From Desulfovibrio sp. Marseille-P6017 (GTDB lineage: Bacteria > Bacillota_A > Clostridia > Peptostreptococcales > Peptostreptococcaceae): a stretch of DNA of 64,000 bases. Of the stretch, positions 56,645 to 64,000 are shown piece after piece. The notes under the pieces are model-generated. The model did no database searches, was not told the DNA's origin, and worked only from the letters and a program-made list of their open reading frames with translations. The position numbers and the translations under genes are program-made. The stretch spans positions 186,001-250,000 of the forward strand of contig UWOR01000005.1 of the NCBI GenBank assembly GCA_900604495.1, in the 5' to 3' direction. Numbering within the stretch: the stretch's first letter is position 1; every line of letters begins with the position of its first letter.

Positions 56645-57988
56645 CTAAACTAAGGCTTCTACTTTCTTTGTAAATTTATTTATATTCATCATTTTTGTTC
56701 CAACTAAAAATGTCATTAGCTCTGCAAATGGAATTGTTAACCATACACCATTTAAATTTAATATCATAGGTAAAATAAATATACCAATTATAATAAATAC
56801 TATGCCTATACATGCAGATATTACTATAGATTCTTTAGCTTTTCCTATTGCAGTAAAATACCCAGAGTAAACTATATTAAATCCATTAAAGAAAAATGTA
56901 CATGCATATATTTTAGATCCCTCTATAGCCATATCTAATACATCTTTATTTCCACCTGCAAACATACCAACTAAATTCTTACCAAATAAGAATAATACAA
57001 AAAATAAAAATATACCTACAGATAGAGTAACTTTATAAGAAATTTTTAATACTTCTTCTACTCTACCAAATTCTTTGTATCCATAGTTATAACTTACTAT
57101 TGGACCTATACCATCAGATATACCAAACATTATTAATGTTCCAAATTGTGAAATATAGCTAATACTTGTAAATGCTGCAATTCCTATTTCTCCAGCTATC
57201 TTCATAAAAGCCATATTAAAAACATAAGCAGTTGTCGCAATAGCTATTGCAGTTACACCTTCTGATGACCCATTATATATAACTGGCCATATTGTAGACT
57301 TATCAAAGTTACCTTTAAATATATTTACTACTGTACTTTTCTTTAATAGAGGCATTATAACTACCAAAATAGCTATTGAGTAAGACATTCCTGTTGCAAT
57401 AGCTGCTCCTTTTATACCTAATTGTAATTACTTTATAAGCAGGTAGTTAAGTATTATATTAGTAAAAACACTTAGCACACTTCCTTTTAAGTAAAGTTCT
57501 GGCTTTTCTATTGCTCTATCCACAAATCCAAATAAAAATATAGTTGACATAGGAATTGCAAACATAGCCAATGTCTTTATATATAAAGATACACTTTCTA
57601 GTAATACACTATTTGCTCCCAAAATTATAGCTATATTCTTATTAAAAATCACTCCAATTGTAGTTATTATCAAAGATGTAATAATCATAATTATAAAAGA
57701 AGTTTTAAATATATTTCTAGCTTCATCGACTTTTCCTTCTCCTAATGTTCTACCTATAAAACTTAAACAACCTATACTTATTATCATACTACTTCCTATA
57801 ATTAGCTGTGTAAATGGTTGAACTAAGTTTACACTAGCCATTGCATTTGCTCCTACAAAATTACCTAAAAATATTCCATCTATAATAGTTTGCATTCCAT
57901 TAATAACCATGGCTATAATTGCTGGCAATGAGAATTTTATAAATAGTTTAGATATCTTATCTGTTCCTAGTATGTTTTCTGTATTCAT
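56645..57988 (-). pseudogene. MATE-family efflux transporter gene with in-frame stop
   Basis: One frame from 57988 to 56645 (447 codons) except for TAA at codon 187 (57428-57430), within YLLIK-stop-LQLGIKGAAIATG. MATE features on both sides: ISKLFIKFSLPAIIAMVINGMQ at the start, GIFLGNFVGANAM, then YGYKEFGRVEEVLK and FFFNGFNIVYSGY in the second half. Twelve helices are expected and present in the joined product. The lesion is a substitution, not a frameshift, e.g. CAA or GAA to TAA. A shorter protein from the second-half start would lack the substrate cavity. Confidence 0.8.
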
Positions 57989-58073
57989 AAACTACCATCC
58001 TTTCTTTTAATCATACTGTTTATCTTAAACTATCCAGTATGTGGATAGTCAATAATTATTTTAAATTTATAAA

Positions 58074-58122
58074 AAATAGACTATCTTAAAACAAAGTTTC
58101 ATTTTAAGATAGTCTATTTTTT
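58074..58122 (-). terminator. Terminator of the YfcC gene
   Basis: AAAAAATAGACTATCTTAAAA pairs with TTTTAAGATAGTCTATTTTTT. Confidence 0.85.
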
Positions 58123-59552
58123 TATAATAACATCATTCCAACTGATAGTATAATCGCTGATGATATAAATATACATACTATTACTTTAGTAGCAAATTTA
58201 ATCCATGTACCATATTCAACTTTAGCTATTGCAAGACCACCCATTACAACTCCTGATGTTGGTGTTATTAAGTTTACAAGTCCGCAACCTGCACCAAGTA
58301 TAGATATAACTAACTCTGGTGAGAATCCTAATTTATGAGCTAAAGCTCCAAATATTGGTATAGATACACTTGCAAGTCCTGATGTTGATGGTATTAAGAA
58401 TGATAGTGCAATATATATTAAAAATGCAACATTTGTAAATAATATAGGAGACATACCACTTAATGCAGATGATGCACTATTCAAAACTTGTGCGTCAAGT
58501 CCTGTACTAGACATTATAACAGATACACCTCTTGATATACCTATTATAAGTGCTACTCCGACCATATCTCCTGCACCTTCAATTATATAAGATACTATAT
58601 CTTTTTCTTTAAATCCATATACTAATCCTACTAATATAGACATAAGTACAAACCACATACCCAATTCACTGAACCACCAATTACCTAGAGATACTCCAGT
58701 TAGAAAATCTGTATGAGAAAATATTGTTATTCCAAACCTCTCCCAAGGTATTACTCCAAGTACCATTACTATAAATGCAACTGCAAATATAGCCATAACT
58801 ATTTTTCGTTTAGTTGTAAATTCCGGTACATCTTCTTTACCTTCTAAAAAAGCTTCTTTAGAATTTTTTAATTCATCTTTTGATAATAATGAATTTGCAT
58901 TATTATCTTTAACCTTTTTTGCATATTTCATTACAAAGTATATAGATATTAAAAGTGATGATGCCCAAAGTGTTGTTCCAATTCCCATAACTATAGCTTG
59001 ATTCACTTCTACTCCTACACCTTTTAATGAATCTACACTTGTTGCTACCAAGAATGGATTTACTGTAGAGCCTAGAACACCTACTCCAGCTCCAAGCAAT
59101 ATTGTAGCAACAGCTGTTAATGAATCAAATCCAGCTGCCATCATTGTAGCAGTTACTAAAGCATAAAATGCTAAAGTTTCTTCTGCCATACCAAAACTTG
59201 TACCACCTAATGATAATATAAACATTAATATTGGTATTAATAAAAGTTCTTTTCCATTTAGTTTTTTTACTATTTCACCAATACCAGCATCAAGTGCTCC
59301 TGTTTTAGTTACTATATTTAAAAATCCTCCCATTAAAAGTACATATACACATATATCTATAGCATCTTTTAGACCATTCATAGGAGCCATAACTACATCT
59401 GATATTGTAGCTGGAATAACTCCTGGTATAATATGTGTTATAATAGCAATTATAACTATAATAGAAAATAATATTGTATATGCTGTCGGTAATTTAATTT
59501 TTTTACTTTTCTTTACATTGCTGTCTGATTTATTTTCTAATGTAAGTTGCAT
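58122..59552 (-). CDS. yfcC: YfcC-family transporter (arginine/ornithine antiporter-like)
   Basis: 476 residues; AAGGAG precedes adjacent ATG codons at 59555 and 59552. About eleven hydrophobic segments. The start LPTAYTILFSIIVIIAIITHIIPG and the central GGTSFGMAEETLAFYALV and GLASVSIPIFGALAHKLG motifs define the YfcC/C4-dicarboxylate-like family, whose characterised relatives move arginine and ornithine or dicarboxylates. Own promoter region; terminator follows. Confidence 0.83.
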   Translation of the reverse strand: MQLTLENKSDSNVKKSKKIKLPTAYTILFSIIVIIAIITHIIPGVIPATISDVVMAPMNGLKDAIDICVYVLLMGGFLNIVTKTGALDAGIGEIVKKLNGKELLLIPILMFILSLGGTSFGMAEETLAFYALVTATMMAAGFDSLTAVATILLGAGVGVLGSTVNPFLVATSVDSLKGVGVEVNQAIVMGIGTTLWASSLLISIYFVMKYAKKVKDNNANSLLSKDELKNSKEAFLEGKEDVPEFTTKRKIVMAIFAVAFIVMVLGVIPWERFGITIFSHTDFLTGVSLGNWWFSELGMWFVLMSILVGLVYGFKEKDIVSYIIEGAGDMVGVALIIGISRGVSVIMSSTGLDAQVLNSASSALSGMSPILFTNVAFLIYIALSFLIPSTSGLASVSIPIFGALAHKLGFSPELVISILGAGCGLVNLITPTSGVVMGGLAIAKVEYGTWIKFATKVIVCIFISSAIILSVGMMLL

Positions 59553-59660
59553 CATATTCTCCTTATCTCTTATAAGTAATTTAACTATATTTATTTATAC
59601 CATAATTTTGAATAATTTTAAATGGTACATTTCGACAAATTTAGGTAATATAACAGATAA

Positions 59661-59700
59661 TATAAAATGGCCATATCTAATTAGATATGGCCATTTTATA
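59661..59700. terminator. Perfect 40-base palindromic terminator
   Basis: TATAAAATGGCCATATCTAA and its exact reverse complement abut without a loop, past the end of the ArsD-like gene. Confidence 0.75.
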
Positions 59701-59749
59701 TATTTAACTATTAATAATTTAATTTATATACAGTTAACTTTTTTCTGCT

Positions 59750-60115
59750 TTAATGAAGATATAATTTCTCTAAGCTCAATAATATTTGGATATTCTCCCA
59801 TTTAACTATTTCTCCATCTATTAATATTATAGGTAAACTTTTATTACTTAATATTATTGAATTATTTGTATTTATACTAGTTAACGAACTTACTGACTTG
59901 TTTCTTACTATAAATTCTTTATTATTGCTAATATTCATAAGAGAACTAATGTATCTTGGTTTTTCTATAACTTCATACCTATTTATTTCTAAATAATCAA
60001 ATTCTTTATTTAAATCTTCTATATATTTACTCATTTTTATTAAATCTATATCATTACTAGAACTTACTAATCCTTTAATACCATATACACTTTTTTCAAA
60101 AATCTCTATTCTCAT
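59750..60115 (-). CDS. ArsD-like protein without cysteines
   Basis: 121 residues, the length of ArsD. The start RIEIFEKSVYGIKG and the conserved helix IDLIKMSKYIEDL follow ArsD, and the C-terminal LPIILIDGEIVKWENI matches ArsD's LPhhhVDGE block. ArsD carries arsenite on Cys12, Cys13 and Cys18; here the corresponding positions are Val/Tyr/Gly-type residues, and no cysteine is present anywhere. It therefore cannot be an arsenic metallochaperone. No arsA/arsB is nearby. Confidence 0.65.
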   Translation of the reverse strand: MRIEIFEKSVYGIKGLVSSSNDIDLIKMSKYIEDLNKEFDYLEINRYEVIEKPRYISSLMNISNNKEFIVRNKSVSSLTSINTNNSIILSNKSLPIILIDGEIVKWENIQILLSLEKLYLH

Positions 60116-60397
60116 ATCTTAACCTCCTAGTATTCTTATATTTTATATAATTTACATCAATTTATTATTTCATTTTAATCTTTATTTATTTTTATACTTT
60201 TTAGATACCCTTTTATTTAGTTTTCTAACTATATTTTCTAAATATTATGAATATAAATCAAATTATATATATTCTCAAATTTAATCATATAAATCTCACT
60301 CTATTAAGAATAACAATAATAAAAATAATTACATTTATCATAACTTCGATTATAATTATCATATTATAAAATATGTTTATAGGGTTGGAGGTAAAAG

Positions 60398-60793
60398 ATG
60401 AAAAGTATCTCTAAGATAAAAAAAGTTTTTACTTACTTATTTATTTCATTATTTATATGCTTAATTTTAACTGTTATATTTCTTGTACATTATAATAATA
60501 AAATTAGTATTGAAAGTAGTAATTTTCAAGATAGGTATGATGCCTTAGTACGAGAAAATGAAGCTTTAGAATCAATAAATAGTGGACTTAAATCTAAAAT
60601 AAAAGAGCTAGAAAGTAGTGCTTGTAATAGTAATAAAAATACCTCCTCTAAAGAGTTAACAAGCTTAACCGAAGAAAATAAAGATCTAAAAGAAAAAATT
60701 AATAACCTAGAAGAAGAAAATACCCATTTACATGAACAAATTCATACATCAAGTGATAATATATATGAGACTAATAATTCTAATGAAAATTAA
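60398..60793 (+). CDS. Membrane-anchored coiled-coil protein
   Basis: 131 residues. One transmembrane segment at about 10-32 (FTYLFISLFICLILTVIFLVH), then about 75 residues of leucine/glutamate-rich coiled coil facing outward or inward (YDALVRENEALESINSGL; LTEENKDLKEKINNLEEEN), and a polar tail. Looks like a small scaffold or division-type protein (FtsL/DivIC style) but without that family's motif. GGTTGGAGG precedes the ATG. Terminator follows directly. Confidence 0.65.
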   Translation: MKSISKIKKVFTYLFISLFICLILTVIFLVHYNNKISIESSNFQDRYDALVRENEALESINSGLKSKIKELESSACNSNKNTSSKELTSLTEENKDLKEKINNLEEENTHLHEQIHTSSDNIYETNNSNEN

Positions 60794-60845
60794 ATAAATA
60801 AAAGAGATTGAATTTTAATCAAAATTCAATCTCTTTTATTTATTT
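60792..60845. terminator. Bidirectional terminator
   Basis: AAATAAAAGAGATTGAATTTT pairs with AAAATTCAATCTCTTTTATTT. Confidence 0.85.
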
Positions 60846-61748
60846 CTTATTTATACTTAAGTGCTCACTATTAGATAAATAATCTATACTTTCACTATCC
60901 ACAAAATTTAGTACATGTTTATATCGTATAGCATAGTACTTGTCACTCCATCCAAGCTGATTTTTAATATCCTCTTCATCTGCTCCAAGTCTTAAGCTTA
61001 TAGCTGCATATGAGTGTCGAAAATCTTTAGCTGAATACTGAGGAAGACCTGCTAAATCTAAAGCTTTATGAACTATTAATCTTACATTTCTATCTGTTAT
61101 AGAATTGCTTTTTTGAGTCGTAAATACGAAGCCTTCACTAGGAAGTATAACCTCTGGTAAACCAGAGTAATCTCTATAATCCTCTATCAATTTAAAACAA
61201 TAAGGATGAAGCTTAACTACTCTTTCTTTCTTGCCTTTCCCTAATCTTACATATGTATTATTTTTTTCATCCATAAGTAAATCTTTCCATTTTAAGTTAA
61301 CAAGCTCGTTTAGTAAGCATCCTGTTGTTGCTAAAAATATCATTATTACTCTATCTCTTATATTTAATTTAGGGAGTATTTCTACAAGTTGATTTATTTC
61401 TTGAATGCTAAGTACATCATCTTTAGTTTTAATTCTACTTACTTCTGGCTTTTTTACATAAGTAAATGGGTTAATTTCAATATACTTATTCTTATGCATA
61501 AAATTATAAAAACTATGTAAATAACTATAAATCTTCTCACTTGTAGATTTTGCATAACTATCTTTTACATATTCAATAAAATTGTGACAATCATATTTAT
61601 TAACATCAAGTAAGTCTTTTTCTTCTAAATAAACTTTCATTAATATTACTTTTGATAAATAATCATGTTTAGTCGCAGGATTAAGTTTTTCTGAAAACTT
61701 ATTAAATATATAAAACTCCTTCTCACTTAAAATAGTGTTATTATCCAT
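60840..61748 (-). CDS. Tyrosine recombinase-like protein lacking catalytic Arg I
   Basis: 302 residues, AAAGGAGG site. N-terminal SAM-like domain at 1-95 and catalytic domain from 110. Present: the lysine turn GKGKKERVVKL, ArgII in FRHSYAA, and the nucleophile tyrosine in AIRYKHVL. Altered: the usual G-x-R-x-S-E-L of box I reads GCLLNELV, so Arg I is leucine; the His of HxxR is lysine (AKDFRH); the GH before the tyrosine is GW. It is closest to XerC/XerD length and order. It may be inactive or non-catalytic. No attachment site, tRNA or excisionase is nearby. Confidence 0.8.
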   Translation of the reverse strand: MDNNTILSEKEFYIFNKFSEKLNPATKHDYLSKVILMKVYLEEKDLLDVNKYDCHNFIEYVKDSYAKSTSEKIYSYLHSFYNFMHKNKYIEINPFTYVKKPEVSRIKTKDDVLSIQEINQLVEILPKLNIRDRVIMIFLATTGCLLNELVNLKWKDLLMDEKNNTYVRLGKGKKERVVKLHPYCFKLIEDYRDYSGLPEVILPSEGFVFTTQKSNSITDRNVRLIVHKALDLAGLPQYSAKDFRHSYAAISLRLGADEEDIKNQLGWSDKYYAIRYKHVLNFVDSESIDYLSNSEHLSINKK

Positions 61749-61921
61749 AAATCCTCCTTTATTTCTATTACTATAAATATAACATTTTTTCTTTTATCTT
61801 GAATATATTTCTTATTGTTGATATACTTTTATTTAGTGTTTTTACAATTAAAAGTGTAAATTATAAAAAGCATCCACTTATTAACTAAATGGGGCTAATG
61901 TTTATTTGGAGGTAATAAAAT

Positions 61922-62755
61922 ATGAACGAATTTTTCGAAATTCTTAAAGTTATTATTTTAGGTATCGTCCAAGGTATAACTGAATGGTTACCAGTAAGTA
62001 GTACAGGTCATATGATATTAGTTGATCAATTCCTTCAACTAAATCAATCTAAGACTTTTGTAAGTACTTTCTTAGTAGTAATTCAGTTTGGTTCAATCCT
62101 TGCTGTACTTATGATATTCTTTAAGAAATTAAATCCATTCGACTCATCAAAAACTAAAACTCAAAAGAGTGAAACATTAAGCTTATGGGCAAAAGTTATC
62201 GTTGCTATAATACCATCAGGTGTAATTGGTGTATTATTTGAAGATAAAATCGATGAATTATTCTTCAACCCAACTACAGTTGCTATAGCTCTTATTGTCT
62301 ATGGTGTTATAATGATAATGCTAGAAAATAGAAACAAAAAGCCTAAAGTTTCAGACTTCAGTCAACTTACATATAAGTTAGCATTAGGTATTGGTCTATT
62401 CCAATGCTTGGCCCTTATACCTGGTACATCTAGATCTGGGTCTACTATAATAGGTGCTGTACTTCTTGGTACATCTAGATTTGTTGCTACTGAATTTTCA
62501 TTCTTCTTAGCTGTTCCTACAATGCTTGGTGCTAGTGCACTTAAACTTTTAAAAGCAGGATTTAGCTTTAGTGGATTTGAATGGGTACTATTAGCTACTG
62601 GTTCTATAGTTGCATTTGTAGTTTCTGTATTTGCAATTAAGTTCTTATTAGACTATATTAAAAAACATGACTTCAAAGCATTTGGATACTATAGAATTGT
62701 TCTTGGTATAATAGTTCTTGGATACTTCTATTTCACTGGAGCTGCTATGGTATAA
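61922..62755 (+). CDS. uppP: Undecaprenyl-diphosphate phosphatase
   Basis: 277 residues with about eight membrane segments. Two signature regions: [16 protein letters not shown] at about 20-35 (catalytic Glu and SSTGH) and [15 protein letters not shown] at about 165. It removes a phosphate from undecaprenyl diphosphate, recycling the lipid carrier for wall synthesis; over-expression gives bacitracin resistance. GGAGGT precedes the ATG. Own terminator. Confidence 0.94.
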   Translation: MNEFFEILKVIILGIVQGITEWLPVSSTGHMILVDQFLQLNQSKTFVSTFLVVIQFGSILAVLMIFFKKLNPFDSSKTKTQKSETLSLWAKVIVAIIPSGVIGVLFEDKIDELFFNPTTVAIALIVYGVIMIMLENRNKKPKVSDFSQLTYKLALGIGLFQCLALIPGTSRSGSTIIGAVLLGTSRFVATEFSFFLAVPTMLGASALKLLKAGFSFSGFEWVLLATGSIVAFVVSVFAIKFLLDYIKKHDFKAFGYYRIVLGIIVLGYFYFTGAAMV

Positions 62756-62761
62756 ATATTA

Positions 62762-62806
62762 AAAATAGAAACCTAGCATCAATTGGTTGCCAGGTTTCTA
62801 TTTTTA
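62762..62806. terminator. Bidirectional terminator
   Basis: AAATAGAAACCT pairs with AGGTTTCTATTT between uppP and the helicase gene. Confidence 0.8.
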
Positions 62807-64000
62807 TTGTCTAGAATTAATTAGTAATTTAATTAAATCACTACCATCTTCATTCAAAGTCGTTATTATACTTAAATATTCAGTTGCTCTATTTATTGCT
62901 AAATATATTTTATTTAAATCCCCCACAAAATCATTTATTTGATAATCTTGTTCTTTATCATTTATAGTTTGATTATATAACATCTCTAATTCACAGAAAA
63001 TTATAGCCTTATACTCTAAATTTTTAATAGAAAATATATTTGATATTGTCACTCCACTTTTTTTACTTAAATTGGTAAGAGTATCTTCTGCATAAATATA
63101 TTCTATTTCTCTTTCTTCTAAAGCCTTTCTTATTAAATATTGGAAGTATATAGTTTTTCCATTTTTCAACCTTTTTTTATTATATGGATATACTATAGCA
63201 ATATCAGAATAATCTAATCCTTTTTGTTTTGTAAAATATTCAATTTCCCAAAGTATAGCACTTAATTGCTCATCTAAATCACTTACTTTTACTATATCTA
63301 CTACCTTACCTTCTTTTAGTACAGGATTAGTCCTTGTAAATATTTCTTTATTTAAGTTAGGTCTAAGCACTTTTATATATTCATTTGAATTTTCTACAAA
63401 CTTATTTGTAAATTCAATTAGCTCTTTTGATTGCCTATAGTTTTTATCTAATATTATTTCTTGTCCAAATTCTAAGTTTGTAAAAGCTGGCTTAAATATA
63501 TTTAAATGATTCGATATATTTAAGCTTTCACAGTAAAATACATTAAATATATATTTTGATTTGTATAAAAATTCTCTTATAAACTCTACTTCATTATTAG
63601 AGAAACTTTCTACTTCATCTATAAAAATTCCTTTAAACATATTTTTATTTTTTATTATGTTTTTAGCTTGTTTTATTAAGTTATTAAAAGCTTTTTCATA
63701 ATCAGTTTTCAACATATTATAATCTACAACTAAATTATATTTCTTAGCTAACTTAAAAATAAATGAACTAAATGTGTGTACTTCTAAATTATTATTGTCT
63801 TTATAAAGAAGATTCAAACTTTCTATCAATTCATTTCTAAGTTGCTTTGTATAAGTAAATATCAAAAACTTATGATGTGGATATACTCTTGCTAATTTTA
63901 TAGCTCGAGCTAACATAATTGATGTTTTTCCACTTCCTGAACCACCCTTAAATATGGTGTTTCCATAATATACTGAAATAGCCTTTTCAATTTGTTCTTT
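62804..64000 (-). CDS. UvrD/PcrA-like helicase, 5' end outside window
   Basis: The frame is open to base 64000, so the ATG at 63916 is internal. Visible 399 residues. Walker A is IFKGGSGSGKTS (at the window edge), motif Ia FTYTKQLRNEL, motif II FIDEVESFS, then IILDKNYRQSKEL (motif IV) and YLSIITTLN at the end. It belongs to superfamily 1 but lacks the long second domain, suggesting a compact relative. The start cannot be seen. No neighbours in the window share its transcript. Confidence 0.8.
   Translation of the reverse strand, partial: KEQIEKAISVYYGNTIFKGGSGSGKTSIMLARAIKLARVYPHHKFLIFTYTKQLRNELIESLNLLYKDNNNLEVHTFSSFIFKLAKKYNLVVDYNMLKTDYEKAFNNLIKQAKNIIKNKNMFKGIFIDEVESFSNNEVEFIREFLYKSKYIFNVFYCESLNISNHLNIFKPAFTNLEFGQEIILDKNYRQSKELIEFTNKFVENSNEYIKVLRPNLNKEIFTRTNPVLKEGKVVDIVKVSDLDEQLSAILWEIEYFTKQKGLDYSDIAIVYPYNKKRLKNGKTIYFQYLIRKALEEREIEYIYAEDTLTNLSKKSGVTISNIFSIKNLEYKAIIFCELEMLYNQTINDKEQDYQINDFVGDLNKIYLAINRATEYLSIITTLNEDGSDLIKLLINSRQ

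Noticed and set aside
59661..59700. Perfect 40-base palindrome as an insertion-sequence end
   Set aside because: It sits at the end of a gene, T-rich tails are present, and similar loop-free palindromic terminators occur at 27057 and 53011.
60840..61748. Prophage or integrated element around the tyrosine recombinase
   Set aside because: Neighbours are housekeeping genes; there is no tRNA, direct repeat, phage structural gene or excisionase.

Overview
The window is about 64 kb of very AT-rich DNA. It has strong AGGAGG-type ribosome binding sites, many TTG/GTG starts, short intergenic gaps and U-tailed hairpin terminators. This fits a low-GC Firmicute. A T-box leader, a DUF3867 protein, a TIGR03905/TSCPD protein, a cysteine-rich spore-surface-like protein, LacI/CcpA-style sugar control and the general gene style point to a spore-forming anaerobic clostridium, most likely Peptostreptococcaceae (Paraclostridium/Romboutsia/Clostridioides neighbourhood). 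That placement is inference. No rRNA, tRNA, CRISPR array, insertion sequence or prophage was seen; this is ordinary chromosome with accessory and decaying genes scattered in it.

Layout. 1-10.5 kb: cupin, a frameshifted nucleotidyltransferase, GNAT enzymes, an Rpn-type nuclease, a sugar isomerase/ASCH/GNAT operon, a peptidase lipoprotein, an Uup-type ABC-F ATPase, a DUF3885 remnant and a Sel1-repeat protein. 10.6-16.4 kb: a promoter and T-box RNA controlling a YjiH-family transporter, a cysteine hydrolase, then a divergent S66 LD-carboxypeptidase and M55 D-aminopeptidase pair (wall-peptide use) and a YrvL-like membrane protein. 16.4-27.1 kb: oxidoreductase, RidA, glycerol kinase, TSCPD protein, parvulin, CBS protein, cold-shock protein, NlpC-like amidase, pyridoxal kinase and a frameshifted YlbF-family gene. 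27-32 kb: zinc ABC transporter operon, then a cysteine-rich coiled-coil protein with a SigK-like promoter facing a small CCCKSC protein. 32.4-34.8 kb: M42 aminopeptidase downstream of a heavily decayed second YjiH-family gene. 35-41 kb: lipid glycosyltransferase, membrane protein, M23 peptidase with a broken end, glutamine synthetase, DEDD exonuclease.

41-47 kb is a sucrose regulon: LacI-type regulator, PTS EIIBC, sucrose-6-phosphate hydrolase, fructokinase and EIIA. Two promoters each carry an identical 14-base CcpA-like site on the -35 element, and three LacI-type operators share a half-site. Sucrose enters as sucrose-6-phosphate, is split by ScrB, and the fructose is phosphorylated by ScrK. 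47-64 kb: siroheme-type reductase fragment, VanY-like peptidase, exonuclease III, galT, aminotransferase, MarR, amino-acid permease, DUF1904, purB, a MATE gene with an in-frame stop, a YfcC transporter, a cysteine-free ArsD-like protein, a coiled-coil membrane protein, a tyrosine recombinase lacking its first catalytic arginine, uppP and the end of a UvrD-like helicase cut by the window edge.

The points most worth following are the T-box/YjiH pair (predicted arginine specifier) with its decayed paralogue, the sucrose promoter architecture, the cysteine-rich divergent pair, the cysteine-free ArsD relative and the recombinase with altered catalytic residues. Several single-base lesions, two of them in or beside short homopolymer runs, may be real or may be sequencing errors; they are listed separately.
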